In this document: piece after piece, positions 10,212 through 21,690 of the stretch
Numbering within the stretch: the stretch's first letter is position 1
How the letters are laid out: each line of letters starts with the position of its first letter
Source of the DNA: Bicyclus anynana
Taxonomy: Eukaryota; Arthropoda; Insecta; Lepidoptera; Nymphalidae
DNA: 64,000 bases
NCBI RefSeq assembly: GCF_947172395.1
Contig: NC_069093.1
Span: 9,707,561-9,771,560 of the forward strand
Reading direction: 5' to 3'
The notes under the pieces: model-generated
Told to the model about the DNA's origin: nothing
The model's input: the letters and a program-made list of their open reading frames with translations, nothing else
The model's database searches: none
Made by a program: the position numbers and the translations under genes

Positions 10212-10287
10212 CATGCAAGGCCTTCAGATACGCTTTGCCGGCCATTATCATCTGTCGAGCGCCAGGGTTGAACTTGTCCAAGATATT
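10212..10287 (-). CDS. IRSp53: I-BAR protein, coding exon 2 (residues 22-46 plus one base)
   Basis: The exon starts after gttgcag, encodes NILDKFNPGARQMI... and ends ...AYLKALH with one extra G before gtgagt (phase 1). It is the first strongly conserved part of the I-BAR domain, the start of helix 1, and aligns with MEQFNPSLRNFIAMGKNYEKALAG of human IRSp53. The split codon becomes Gly when joined to exon 3. It lies 2.26 kb upstream, in transcript terms, of exon 3, and next to a decayed RTE and SINE pair at 9208..9868. Confidence 0.93.
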
Positions 10288-10929
10288 CTGCAACAAAAAA
10301 AAACATTATTGTTATAAAATTGTAGATTATTAAGGTTAGATATTATTGACCAATAGTAGATAATATGTCTTTCAGCCCTTTGTTTTAATAGGAGAAACGA
10401 AGATAGAATTTAGAAAATTCTACAAAAGGGAGGATACTTTGCAAGTCATATTTCCAGCAACTGTTATAATTAAATAGTCTTTTACACCCTTATTCTTCTT
10501 CCTATTATATAGGAAAAGTAATAAAAGATACCCTATCCCTTATGTCCAACAGCCGCGTTTGAGTAAACCCCTCTTCCACTCCTCACCATTTTTATTTAAG
10601 ACATGGAGAAAAGGTAAATGTAAATACTAGTACTATAACTTAAAAAATAGTGCAGTTGTGCCCTTTAAGCTTATGCTATCTCTGTTTACTTTGCTAAAAA
10701 TACACCAAAAATTAGGCAAATAGGCCTTTTTTTCCTGATTCCAAATATGTATATAACTCAATTTCGTAAAAAATGTTAGTTCTGCCCTTCTTAATTAAGA
10801 CGGCAGTATTCTATTCCTTCTTCTGCTCCCCAGCATTTTTTATGGAGAAGAGGTAAACATAAACTATTTTAACCAGCGTTTGCTTACAATATTAATCGAT
10901 TTATTTCACTACATTGTAATATGTTATCG
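10288..10929. other. 5'-most known part of intron 1 near exon 2; nothing recognised
   Basis: AT-rich sequence with no repeated block that I could match elsewhere in the window. Confidence 0.5.
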
Positions 10930-11275
10930 CCGTTTGGTGTTGGAAATAGTAGTCTGTGATGGCTTCAGTGTGCTCGTGGCGTTCGAGCCGTCCACATCTC
11001 TTGTTGTGTAATTCTTAATAGGTTACTTAGGGTTGGCCGGGAGAGTGACTTGAGTGGAAAAGGGGAGTGTTTGTATACAGTCAAAGGTACCTTTAACCCT
11101 ACACACATCGTTCACAAGTACGTGACTTCACTCAAGGTCATTCTCTGCCATTCTAGGGTCTTGTTTTGGTTACAGTTTGATTTGTTAATTAAGTTGTCCT
11201 GACAAGTGTTGTGAATCATAACCTTTGTTCTACATTAGTTTTCTTATATTTGCAATCACCTTTTGAGTCTTATAA
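10930..11275. repeat. Dispersed repeat D, copy 2
   Basis: Direct-orientation match to 2325..2640, sharing CAGTGTGCTCGTGGCGTTCG, GAGAGTGACTTGAGTGGAAAA and AAGTTGTCCTGACAAG. Both copies lie on the acceptor side of an I-BAR exon. Confidence 0.7.
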
Positions 11276-11297
11276 TAAATACTTTACATAATTTTTC

Positions 11298-11510
11298 GGC
11301 TGGTGTGAGGTTTCGACCGTGGCTAATTACCACCATAAAGGCAAAGACGTGCCGCCAAGCGAATTAGCGTTCCGGGACGATGTGGTAACCGAAAGGGGTG
11401 TGGATTTTTATCCTACTCCTAACAAGTTAGCCCGCTTCCATTTAAGATTGCATCAAAACTTACCATCAAGTGAGACTGTAGACAAAAGCTAACTTGTAAG
11501 GAATTAAAAA
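11298..11510 (+). repeat. SINE family A, 5'-truncated
   Basis: The body GGCTGGTGTGAGGTTTCGAC, GCCGCCAAGCGAATTAGCG and AACAAGTTAGCCCGCTTCC is present; the tRNA-like head is missing. Confidence 0.82.
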
Positions 11511-12209
11511 ATATCAATAACTTTGCAAAGAAGCTGGTATCTACACTCCAATAAAGATAATCTTGGTCTTTAAGCACCTAACTTTAATCATTACTAAGTA
11601 ATATAGGCGTACATAATCGATAATTACCAAGTATAAAATCCGGTTTACGGGAAAAATGAGGTCATACTCAGTACCTATACCTACACCCGATGCCTAAGTG
11701 CTGTGGACAACTTTTTTTTTTTATTGTACAAACATTAATTTGCAATCGCAAAAGAAAATGAGGGCTTAGACCGTAAATAGTGTCGTGGAATGTGGCCTTT
11801 CAAGGATGCTGCAACCTCGTTACTGAGGTGTGGCAAAACGCCGAGTAGAAGCGGCATTCCATTGTAAATATTGCTCAAAGCCACTTCTTCGGAAACCTAT
11901 TTACTTAAAATGGATGCAGATTCTTTAACATGATGCAGCAATTTGTATATTGACCTGTTACGGTGTGGGTAGAGGACGAGAAATATTTTACATATCTAGG
12001 GACCTACTTCTGTTAGCTAGTATGAATGGTATTTAGATATTTGAATGTGGGCTAATGTTTTGTACTTGGTTTAGTAGTTCTTACGTAAAACAAGGGCTGG
12101 CATGTGTCTGTATGTGGCATCGAAGCTTTTAAAATTAACCGATTATGTTTATTGTTTGTTTTATGTTTATTGTTTATTGTTTGAAAGCTGACGTGATCGA
12201 TGATTTTTA
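11511..12209. other. Intron 1, unassigned
   Basis: No recognisable element. It contains a T-run and moderate complexity but no long frame. Confidence 0.5.
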
Positions 12210-12328
12210 ATCATCATCATCATTATCAACTCATATTCGGCTCACTACTGAGCACGAGTCTCCTCTCAGAATAAGAGGGTTTAGGCTAATAGTCCACCAC
12301 GCTAGCTCAATGCGGATTGGCAGACTTC
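12210..12328 (-). repeat. SINE family B fragment, minus orientation
   Basis: ATCATCATCATCATTATCAA then GGCTCACTACTGAGCACGAG and TGCGGATTGGCAGACTTC. It stops abruptly where an opposite copy begins. Confidence 0.82.
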
Positions 12329-12580
12329 CGGAGGGTGTACATTCGAATCCGGTCCGATGCACCTCCAACTTTTCAGTTTTGTGCATTTTAAGAAATAAAA
12401 TATCACGTGTCTCAAACGGTGAAGGAAAACATCGTGAGGAAACCTGCACACCAGAGAATTTCTCTGTGTGTGTGAAGTCTGCCAATCCGCATTGGGCCAG
12501 CGTGGTGGACTATTGGCCTAACCGCTCTCATTCTGAGAGGAGATTCGAGCTCAGCAGTGAGCCGAATATGGGTTGATAAC
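12329..12580 (+). repeat. SINE family B fragment, plus orientation
   Basis: CGGAGGGTGTACATTCGAAT (B-box region), CACGTGTCTCAAACGGTGAA, TTCTGAGAGGAGATTCGAGC and GCCGAATATGGGTTGATAA. The first part of the head is missing. Together with the preceding fragment it forms a head-to-head pair. Confidence 0.85.
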
Positions 12581-12924
12581 GTAACGTAACGCAAGATATC
12601 GATTCCAAGCCCTAATCCGCAAAGTTATGAGGACATTACAAAAAAGCCAATGCATTTTCCCTTTTACCCCAATAACCGAGACCCGGGGCCACTACGTGCT
12701 AATGTGTTTTACGACGTCGTCACTGCGAATGTCAGCCCATCTTATTTGTGCTGACGTTAATTCTATTACGTGTTTAGTCGTAGGTACGTTATTTGTATTG
12801 TGGTCTGAAAACACGACCATCTTATACCGTTTACACAAAAATTAAGATCACAAATATCTTAATATCTATCTGTCTGTCTAGTAATAAAATAGACTGACTT
12901 GGCATGCGCAATCTTATTGAATAC

Positions 12925-13279
12925 TAGCGGATGCCCGCAACTTAGACCTCTTTAATCCAGCCCTGTATAGTATCGCTGTAAAAGTGGAGTAACTTCTCCC
13001 GTTTTCCATTTCCCTTCACTGCTCTGCTCCTATTGATCGTAGCGTGATGAAAAGTATACTATAACCTGCCCAGGAGTATGAAGAATAATTGTACTAAGTT
13101 TCGTTAAAATCCGTCGATAACTTTTTGTTTCTATAACGAACATACAGACAGACACGAAAATTTTACTGATTGCATTTATGGCATCAGTATTGATCACTAA
13201 TCACCCGCTGATCGTTATTTTGGAAACATATTCCATGTACAGAATTGACCTCTATACAGATTTATTATAAGTATAGATA
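12925..13279. mobile_element. Helitron-like element, long variant
   Basis: It begins ACTAGCGGATGCCCGCAAC and ends TTATTATAAGTATAGATA. It shares ACAGACAGACACG and the ending with 59936..60371. The edges again fit CTAG|T and A|TCTATAC on the opposite strand. Confidence 0.65.
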
Positions 13280-13724
13280 GACAAAAGTTTTTTATATTAA
13301 TATGGTCATTATAAGAATGATGTTGTTATGTTAAGTAGCTAATTACGCAATAACTTGAGAATGAAAATCCCTTAATTACGGACTGAATAAAATAACTATC
13401 TTGGTATTACATGGATCTCACAACTTTTTATGGTAGAACTACTGATATTTTACAAGTGTTGTTTTTGATGGCATAGTTTATTAAATATAGTATAAAACAA
13501 TGTCTATGTAATTTGTGTGTTAATTTAGTTATTTAATACGTTGTTTAACCATCCACTTTTTACGAAACTCTACTGAATAGTGCGATGTGTCCGCTAAGGT
13601 GTCTGCTCCTAAAAATCCAAAAACAAAAAAAAACTTAAGAAATTAGGTGTAATATTTTACTGTCTAACAACATGCAAGATTTATTTCAGTAGATTGAACT
13701 ATCATCATCAGCGTACAATGTAAC
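13280..13724. other. Intron 1, unassigned
   Basis: AT-rich; nothing recognised. Confidence 0.5.
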
Positions 13725-14015
13725 TGTCATAAAGATTTTTGACGTTACAACGTTTTATAATTCGATGAAGCCGGCTCGGAAGCCGGAAGCACACTCGAAA
13801 AAAGATGACGTCATACGTCCTTCCCTCGCTCTAGGGTTGCCAGCTTTTTTACATGAAATAAAGTATAGTTTGGTCTACGATAATTATTAAACAGTATTTT
13901 AGAATAACTAACATTTTCTTTTTAAAAATGCAACCATTCCATCATTATTTTCTTATGATGTTGTTACGTTCAACTATCGTCAGTAAACCGATTTTACAGG
14001 CAACCGATTTTTTTA
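13725..14015 (-). repeat. Dispersed repeat E, copy 2
   Basis: Inverted relative to 3985..4245: GATGACGTCATACG, CTAGGGTTGCCAGC, CAACTATCGTCAGTAAACCG and a CAACCGATTTTTTT edge. Confidence 0.7.
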
Positions 14016-14875
14016 GTCAACTATTAACTTTTCATTGAAGCAAAAAGCTCATTTCCCTCGTGCCTCCACCACAGCGTGTTTAAGTACCCTTCACTGGTAG
14101 CAATCTTTCATATTCACCGTTTTTCTAGACCAATTCTCGACACTGACAGTAAAGTATCGCTTCTTCGCCGGAGCGGGCAAAAAGCAATAATTCAGAGAAT
14201 CAGGCGTACATTTTAAAATACCGATACCCTATGTCGCGTGTAGGTTGCTCGGCATAAATCTTAGGGGATGCTTCGTATACAAAACGCCGCGAAGGGAAAT
14301 AAATGCGCACTTATAAAAATTAAATAGGCAGCAATGGATACCCGATGTATCGAAATGAAAATGGGACGATATAGAAAAAAATCTTGCAGCGAAAAGAAGC
14401 ACTTTTATTTATTGCTATAACAATGTTGTGATATTTTTTTTAATTGACTACTATTAGCTATTCCGCATATATACCGATTACTGGTATACAGGTCGTTATC
14501 AACTTATATTCGGCTCACTGCTCGAGTCTCCTCTCAGAATGAGAGGGGTTAGACCAATAATTATTGTCATATTTCTATTCACCAATTTATACAAAACTTG
14601 ACAAATAATGTACCTTAACTTTCCTCATGGATCACTCAACTAATAGTGAAAACCACAAAGTCAAAATTAATTTATTATAATAGTAGAAAATCCGTATTAG
14701 AAACGACCTTCACCCATCTGTTTCATGGATGAAAAGTGTTATAAATCAAAAATATATAATTATCTTAAAATATATGAGTATGTTTACAGTGGTAATATAT
14801 TTTTAACCGACTCCAAAAAAGGGAGGAGTGTATGTTTTTTTTTATGTACAAAATTTGATTTATAACACTTTTTGG
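14016..14875. other. Intron 1 with small scraps
   Basis: 14493..14560 is a SINE B 3' fragment (minus; CGGCTCACTGCTCGAGTCTC). 14805..14850 is an ACCGACTCCAAAAAA scrap. The remainder is unassigned. Confidence 0.6.
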
Positions 14876-14990
14876 GCGTGAATTTTCATTCTACGCCTAA
14901 CAAGTTAGCCCGTATCTTATATTGCATCATCACTTACCATTGGTGAGGTTGTAGTCAAGGGCTAACTTTTAAGAATAAAAAAAAAGAAGT
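14876..14990 (+). repeat. SINE family A, 3' end only
   Basis: CCTAACAAGTTAGCCCG, ATCATCACTTACCATTGGTG, GTAGTCAAGGGCTAAC and an A-rich tail. Confidence 0.8.
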
Positions 14991-15639
14991 TTTTTTGTTT
15001 ACTGCGTACAGACAGACAGAGTGGAGGACACATTATGTATTACTTTTATGAGCAGCGTATAGGATATTGTTAATTTAAGAACCAGTTGGTCCACGTAATA
15101 TTAAGAGACGTTAGTCTGAGAGATATTTAATAGCAAGTTAACTTGAAGGAGGTCAAAGTTTATTTAATACACACCCTTGACTGGTTTCTCTGGAGAATCA
15201 TGCTCGAACGTTAGATGTATTTAGCTATATACTCGTAAACTGTATTAGAGAGGTTGTCGAATTTGTTTCACGTAATATAAAATTGTGTAAAACTCATGTC
15301 ATATCACTTTAATTAAAACACAAATAAACATTAAATAAAAAAACAATATTATAATAATAAACAAACATTATTTTGTATGGAATTTAAATAATAACGATTT
15401 ACTGTACAGCAAGATAATTCATATGAAAAATATTTGTATATTATTTATTTATAAGTATACAATTAAAAAAAAAATAACTAATAAAGTGCTCTGGATTCAC
15501 AGCTTTTAAGAATATTTTTTTTTTAGTTTTTGTAGTTTGTATGTAAGAACATAATATGATATATATCACTATTTTAAATTGGGGTTTTGATTGGGTTTGA
15601 AAACATTAAAGTCAACTTCAAAATGCCGTGAAATGTCAA
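14991..15639. other. Intron 1, very AT-rich
   Basis: No feature recognised beyond runs of A and T. Confidence 0.5.
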
Positions 15640-15868
15640 AATGTCGGCCGTGGGTTCGATTCCCACAACTGGAAAATATTTGTGTGATGAACATGGGTGT
15701 TTTTCAGTGTCTGTGTGTATTTATACATTATATAAGTATTTATATGTAGTATATAAATATTTTAATATCAACTATCTTAGCACCCATAACACTCAACAAG
15801 CTACTCTGTATGCTTACTTTGGGGCTAGACAGTGATGTGTATTGTTTAAGTATATTTATTATTATTAA
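15640..15868 (+). repeat. SINE family C, 5'-truncated
   Basis: It starts within a tRNA-like B box (GTGGGTTCGATTCCCACAAC). It continues TTTGTGTGATGAACATG, TTTCAGTGTCTGTGTG and CTTTGGGGCTAGACAGTGAT, then TATTTATTATTATTA. The A-box part is absent. Only this copy is in the window. Confidence 0.7.
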
Positions 15869-16157
15869 AAGAAATTGTTTTCTTTACATACATCAACTAC
15901 ACCGGTTTTTCAAACCTAATAAAACAAAGAAGCACTCGAAGTAAAGTTTCAAAATGTATCATGTGGCTAGACAAACTTAATACTCCGGAGTTCAGTTTAA
16001 CTTATAGCCCCGTATACGTCAATATCCCAGCCCAATAAGTTTGCCAACAACTTAACTCGCGTACCAAGTTCCGTACAATGCAATCTACAACAATCCTTGT
16101 TAAAAGTTGTATCTTCAAAACACTAAGACTCCCATGGTAAGATAAGCATGATTTTTT

Positions 16158-16449
16158 GACGGCCTCCGTGGCGCAGTGGTATGCGCGGTGGATTTACAAA
16201 ACGGAAGTCCTGGGTTGGTCCGATTGAGATTTTCTTAATTGGTCCAGGTCAGGCTGGTGGGTGGCTTCGGCTGCGGTTAGTTACCACCCTACCGACAAAG
16301 ACGTTCGAGTACGATGTCGTGTAGAAACCAAAAGGGGTGTGGAGTTTCATCCTTTTCCTAACAAATTAGCCCGCTTCCATCTTAAACTGCATCATCACTT
16401 ACCATCAGGTGAGAATGTAGTCAAGGGCTAATTTGTAAATAATAAAAAC
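16158..16449 (+). repeat. SINE family A, near full length
   Basis: The head GACGGCCTCCGTGGCGCAGT is intact; part of the B box (between GGTCCTGGGTT and GGTCCGATTG) is deleted. Body and AATAAAAA tail are present. Confidence 0.87.
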
Positions 16450-17389
16450 AAGCCAATGTCGACCTCGATAAGGAAACGAAGGAAATAGCAAATTCGTTTT
16501 CCCTTTGCATAGACAATATAAGATACGACGTATTGTATACTAACAGCTTCTAAAGTAATACGAGCGGCTTTATTCCATCCTCTTTATTTGTGGGGCACGT
16601 AGCAAACGACATTTGGTACCAAATTGCCTCGGGTAGGCTTCGTGACGGGACCCCTTGCCTTGGTTCCTAATGTCGTTCACACACGTTCAAACTGTATGAC
16701 TTGTGTTGTATGATGGAATCCACATGCATTGTATGTTAAATGTTGACACGTACAAAATCTTTATAATTAGCTGCGCCCACGGGCTCAAGTATTATACATC
16801 CCATAATATTATAAGGCGTAGGTATATAATTATTAGTCCATTTAGTCTATAATATAATATCAGTGCATTTAGACTATAAATATAACATTTAGGCACTAGG
16901 TTTTTCGAAATTTATTTTTAATCATACACTATAAAAAAAAGCCGTACTTTAATAATTTAGTCGTAATTCATCATTTGTACCAGAGATATTCTATTGGCTT
17001 GATTGTGTGATATCCACCAGTAAGCACCGGATGACATTAATTTTACATAGGATCTCAATTTCGTGTAGGTACATCAACTAGCATACGTCAAAGATAGTGA
17101 ATTAGTCTGCAGGTTTTAGGTATCACCCGTGGCTAGTGACCACTACGCTAGCAAAAGCAAATAATATGAACTTTCAACAACCGAATCCAATCAAAATTTC
17201 TCGCTAGGGCGTTAGAGAGAAACGAACGTCGAAAACATTTTGTGGGATGTAGCCGCTTTTTTGATTTTTCAGGTTTTCAAAGAAATAGCAGGATTTGAGT
17301 GTTTATTGCTGAAAAATATTTTGAACATTTTAATTAATCAACATATGGGTTGAGTATACATAAACGTATTTATTGTGTGTGTTTTTTTT
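16450..17389. other. Intron 1, unassigned
   Basis: Moderately complex sequence without matching repeats or a credible exon. Confidence 0.5.
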
Positions 17390-17605
17390 TTATTCTTTAC
17401 AAGTTAGCCCTTGATTACAATCTCACCTGATGGTAAGTGATGATGCAATCTAAGATGGAAGCGGACTAACTTGTTAGGAGGAGGATGAAAATCCACACCC
17501 CCTTTCGGTTTCTACACGACATCGTACCGGAACGCTAAATCGCTTGGCGGTACGTCTTTGTCGGTAGGGTGGTAACTAGTCACGGCCGAAGCCTCCCACC
17601 AGCCA
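17390..17605 (-). repeat. SINE family A, 5'-truncated
   Basis: The reverse complement of the body runs from the tail at 17390 to AGCCTCCCACCAGCC; the head is missing. Confidence 0.85.
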
Positions 17606-17636
17606 AAATTGTGTGTGCATTATTATGAGTGAGTAG

Positions 17637-18035
17637 ATTATCATCATCATCATATCAGTCGATGGACGACCACTACAGGACACAGGCCTTTTGTAGGGAC
17701 TTCCAACGATCCTGCCTCTGTAGCCAAGTGCCACGTCAATCCTCTTTCTACGATCGCAAACGCTTTGAAAACTAGAAATATTAATGGGAATGACATTTGC
17801 TATTGAAAGGTCACGTGATCAAGATCTGTCATTCCCATACATTTTTTTAGTTTTCAAAGCGTTTGCGATCGTAGAAAGCGAATCGACGTGCCACTTAGCT
17901 ACGGGGGCTGAGCCGCCTGCATCCAGCGAATCTCTGCGACTCGCTTGATGTCGTCAGTCCACCTGGTAAGTTTTTTTTTTTGTGAGTCGACCAACACTGC
18001 GCTTTGTAGTGCGGACCTTGGGACCCCAACGAGTG
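17637..18035 (-). mobile_element. RTE 3' fragment split by a foldback MITE
   Basis: 17637..17711 (ATCATCATCATATCAGTCGA ... CCAACGATC) and 17911..18035 (AGCCGCCTGCATCCAGCGAA ... GTCGACCAACACTGCG) are adjacent parts of one RTE 3' end. The 199 bp between them is the MITE described separately, so the MITE is the younger insertion. Confidence 0.82.
17712..17910. mobile_element. Foldback MITE family M, copy 1 (199 bp)
   Basis: The arms of about 75 bp are reverse complements: GTAGCCAAGTGCCACGTC on the left, GACGTGCCACTTAGCTAC on the right, with TCTTTCTACGATCGCAAACG and its complement further in. The boundary inside the RTE target is flanked by CTG on both sides. It has no coding capacity. Confidence 0.88.
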
Positions 18036-18397
18036 AGTAGGTATAAGATGAAAATGCTGTTGAATAACAAAATTCTCCAAAAATCGAATTCCACGTCCGA
18101 AGTTAACAAGTTACAGCTATTTGAATTAACATAGGTATTCCTTTGTGGTAGCCAATTATTTCAGTAACACCGACAACTGCCCGTGGCATGTGTAAATACA
18201 TTTATTTATGATATCATCAATAATGTCTAATGCAATGTTTGTTATCGAGTATCAAATTTACATAAATCAACGAACCGACCGCATATTATGTTTATTAAAT
18301 TTACAAAATTATTTCGTACTAACATTGTAGGTAAATGAGGCAATAGCTGGTAATAGTCTCACTGGTCGCAAGAATCATTACTTAACAGATTTCCATT
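18036..18397. other. Intron 1, unassigned
   Basis: Nothing recognised. Confidence 0.5.
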
Positions 18398-18480
18398 ATA
18401 GCCCAATAGATATGACCTCTGTCTCCGATTCCAAAGTGTGTGGGTTCAAATCCGGTCCGGGGCATGCACCTCCAACTTTC
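18398..18480 (+). repeat. SINE family B, head only
   Basis: TAGCCCAATAGATATGACC, GTGGGTTCAAATCCGGTCC and GGGGCATGCACCTCCAAC: the tRNA-like part without its body. Confidence 0.78.
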
Positions 18481-18595
18481 TATCGTGCTATCGTGACTTC
18501 TACAACGTAAAACTACATGACAATTATTGAGTGACTTAGAATCACAGATATAAGAAGCAAGCGTTAGCTTTTAGCGATCTCTGTTCTGTGGTTAG

Positions 18596-18832
18596 AATAA
18601 TCCTATTTCCTATTAATATTAAAAACGCAAAAGTTTGTATGGATGTTTGGATGTATATTTGGTAGTTGTTACTCTTTCACGACTCGGCTACTGAACCGAA
18701 TCGCCTTAAATTTGAAGTAGAGATAGATTATAATCTGGATTAACACATAGGCTACTTTTTATCCTGAAAAAATCCATGGATCCCGAAAGATTTGTGAAAA
18801 AGTAAATTCCACGCGGACGAAGTCGCGTGGAA
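18596..18832. mobile_element. Helitron-like element, reverse orientation
   Basis: It runs from TATTAATATTAAAAACGCAA to ACGCGGACGAAGTCGCGTGG, where the GC-rich palindrome CCACGCGGACGAAGTCGCGTGG (spanning 18810..18831) forms the terminal hairpin. It contains CTACTGAACCGAATCGCC. Confidence 0.62.
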
Positions 18833-20297
18833 TTTACGTAAGTAATTAAGAGCAGTTATAGACAGTACAGGTAAACGTTCTCAAAGTAACAAAACAATAT
18901 GCTGAAGTAGGTATGAATACGAGTGCACTGCACAAGGTGACTTAAGTTACATAAACACTTAGATGGATAAACACGGAAAATCGCTTTCCGAAGTACATTA
19001 TGTTTACTTTAAACAAGACCATTTTGTAATGGAATGAGTTTTCTAACCGGGATGAAAATTTGGTTATTCCGTTTGGAATATTTCATAATGCAAACATACT
19101 TAGCGCAGGGACTTATAGTGCATAGACAAAATATTTGCTGAACACTTGTTGCCATGACATGACGTTGTTTACAAGACTGCAAGCAAACTTAGAATGCAAT
19201 AAAGTTTAAAATTATTATGTTTGCCTTTATCCAACCTATACTTATATTATAAATTCAAATGTAACTTTGTCTATTGAGGTATTTACAGTTGAAGTGATGT
19301 AATTAGATTTCAGAAGAGACATCTAGTGATTGGAGAAGGATTTGGGCTACCTTTTCATCATCATTTATCAGCCAATGGATGTCCAGAGCAAGACATAGGC
19401 CTTTTGTGGGGGCTTCCAAACATCACGATCCTGAGCCACTTGCAATTTGCATCCAGCGAATCCATGCGACGCGGTTGGCTACTTTTTATGTATATGCATA
19501 GTTCACTATTTCTCAAATGAGAGCATAACTATGCTATGATACAGATCGGAAGGGCTATTCAGTAACGTTTTGTTACACTCGCAAGTGGGCAGTGGCGTTC
19601 ACTCCATAGATGCAAAAATTCACTGCCTACCCTGAGGACTCATTATGAGTCATATGATGGCGAGGGAATTTTCCATTTGGTACAATAATTGTACGTATAA
19701 TGCCTACCCTAGTCAGATGCCTTGTGCACACCACCGCAAGTGGGAGTTTCGAATTCACCTCTATTTTTCTATGTCGAAGCGATAAAAACAGCGTTACAGA
19801 ATAGCCTCTCAGAGCCTGCGATAGTCAGACATACCTACGTCATTTTATGAAGGCTGAAAGGTTGTTAGCCTGTGCTTCATGGGTAGGGAAGTAAATTATG
19901 GAGTTTGGCTTTGGAGTGTTTCAAGGGTCCCTCAACCAAGTATAAGGTTAGTTTGGTAGTCTAGGTCCATTTTTTTTACAAGTAAAACGAATGTTTTATT
20001 ATACTCAATAGTAATTATAATTAAATGCATATGTCACGAATCTACCTAAAGGTATATATTATTATGATAGATAGATTATATATACTTCGTGTAGATACCT
20101 CTAAGTTTAATGTTTAACTGCACAAACCAACGAATAGGCAATAAAATAATGAAAACTTTATTTGCACGAACATTACAATATATAACAGCTCACGTTACTG
20201 ACAATGAGGAGTCATTAATTTTACTTATGTAGCTTTCAGACTGTCTGGCTACTAAAACTTTCAAGAGAAAGCAGTTTAGACGAAAGCAGGACCGTTC
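18833..20297. other. Intron 1 with one RTE scrap
   Basis: 19350..19482 is a minus-orientation RTE 3' fragment (CAGCCAATGGATGTCC, GACATAGGCCTTTTG). The rest, including 19520..20297, shows no gene. Confidence 0.6.
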
Positions 20298-20496
20298 CAG
20301 CCCTCCAAACCAAGTGGCACGTCGATTCTTTTTCTACGATCGCTAACGCTTCGAAAATTAGAAAAATGTATGGGAATGACAATCTTGATCACGTGACCTG
20401 TCGATAGCAAATGTCATTCCCATACATCTTTCTAGTTTTCGAAGCGTTAGCGATCGTAGAAAGAGAATCGACGTGCCACTTGGCTAGGGGGGCTGT
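20298..20496. mobile_element. Foldback MITE family M, copy 2 (199 bp)
   Basis: Same length and structure as the copy at 17712. The ends are CAGCCC... and ...GGGGGGCTG, and the arms contain CCAAGTGGCACGTCGATTC and ACGATCGCTAACGCTTCG with near-perfect complements. The high arm identity suggests recent activity or gene conversion. Confidence 0.9.
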
Positions 20497-21289
20497 TTTA
20501 TAAAAAAAAATAATGAACAATTCCCCCTTCAAACGGCTGCGCCAATTAATCTCTTAGCAGTTTTTGCGATCAAGGAGGTAGCTAGCAGTAACATTCCAAT
20601 CTACCCCCTACCTTTGTTGGATGTTCGAGTTCTTAACGTAATCACGGGCGTACAATTTGTTACCGATTCAACAATACATCTCTTAAGTTCTTCGCAGAAG
20701 GGAAAAATAAAAGATTTTCCCTTTAACTTTCCTAAATGAAGTCGACTACAAAAGGCGGAGTGAAACGTAATTCAAATGAGCGCTCCCGCCGCCCGCCACT
20801 CGTAGCTTCGATTCCGCACTTTGAAAAGTTTAATTTTTTAAAGAAACTTTCAGTCCCAGGACTTTTGAATACGCTTAAAACTTTGAATACAGATTTAATG
20901 ATTTGATATATCTTTAAATTACCGAGATTTATTATTTTAGCCTTCGTGAAAAATGAATGAGCATTAATAATGACGCGCGTTCTCCGTATTGATTGTTTAA
21001 GCGAATTGGAATTCAAGAACAGAAATGAAATGAACAAAAAGGCTCGTTCCGGACTTCAGAGCCTTGAAATGCCACATGCCTAATGTTGAGTCGTCAATAA
21101 AATATTTGAAGTTTTATTTTTCTTATCGACTGTACCGTGCCCTTTCGTATGATACAATATTTATAAAATAAGGTATATTCTGTGTATCGAGTTGGTATAT
21201 TTGTATATTTATAGAAAAATTAAAAGAAATACTCTCTTAGATTAACTGACCTAAACTTTTCTTATTGTAATAGTAATTGGTCAAGCGAT
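20497..21289. other. Intron 1 block with GC-richer unique sequence
   Basis: 20745..20830 has GCGCTCCCGCCGCCCGCCAC within otherwise AT-rich DNA and matches no repeat here. It could be regulatory. A 101-codon minus-strand frame (20732..21037) shows no family signature. Confidence 0.4.
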
Positions 21290-21642
21290 AAAAAGTGACT
21301 GAGCCGTCACTCAGCAAGTGATTGAGCGAGCTAAGCTTGGAGTTCCTCTGGGTGATCGAAACAGAAATGTGAAGATTCGCAGAAGAACCAAAGTTACTGG
21401 CATAGCTCAGCGATTCGCAAAGCTGAAGCGGTAATGGCCAAGGCAAATAGTTCGTAGAGCCGATGGACGTTGGGGTCCCAAGGTTCTGGAATGGCAACTC
21501 CGCACCTGAAAGCGCAGTGTTGGCTGCAACTAGGTGGACTGAGGACATCAAGCGGGTTGCAGGGAGCTGCTGGATGCTGGCGGCTCGAGACCGTTTTGTG
21601 TGGAAATCCATGCAAGAGGCCTATGTCCAGCAGTGGACGTCG

Positions 21643-21690
<48 letters not shown>
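21290..21690 (+). mobile_element. RTE-type LINE, degraded ORF2 C-terminus with (ATG)n tail
   Basis: It carries pieces of the ORF2 C-terminus: GRWGPKVLEWQ with small frame changes, ATRWTEDIKRVAGSCWML and the end SMQEAYVQQWTSW. These are followed directly by about 14 ATG repeats, the usual 3' tail of this clade. Poly-Met and poly-His frames over the tail are not genes. Confidence 0.9.
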
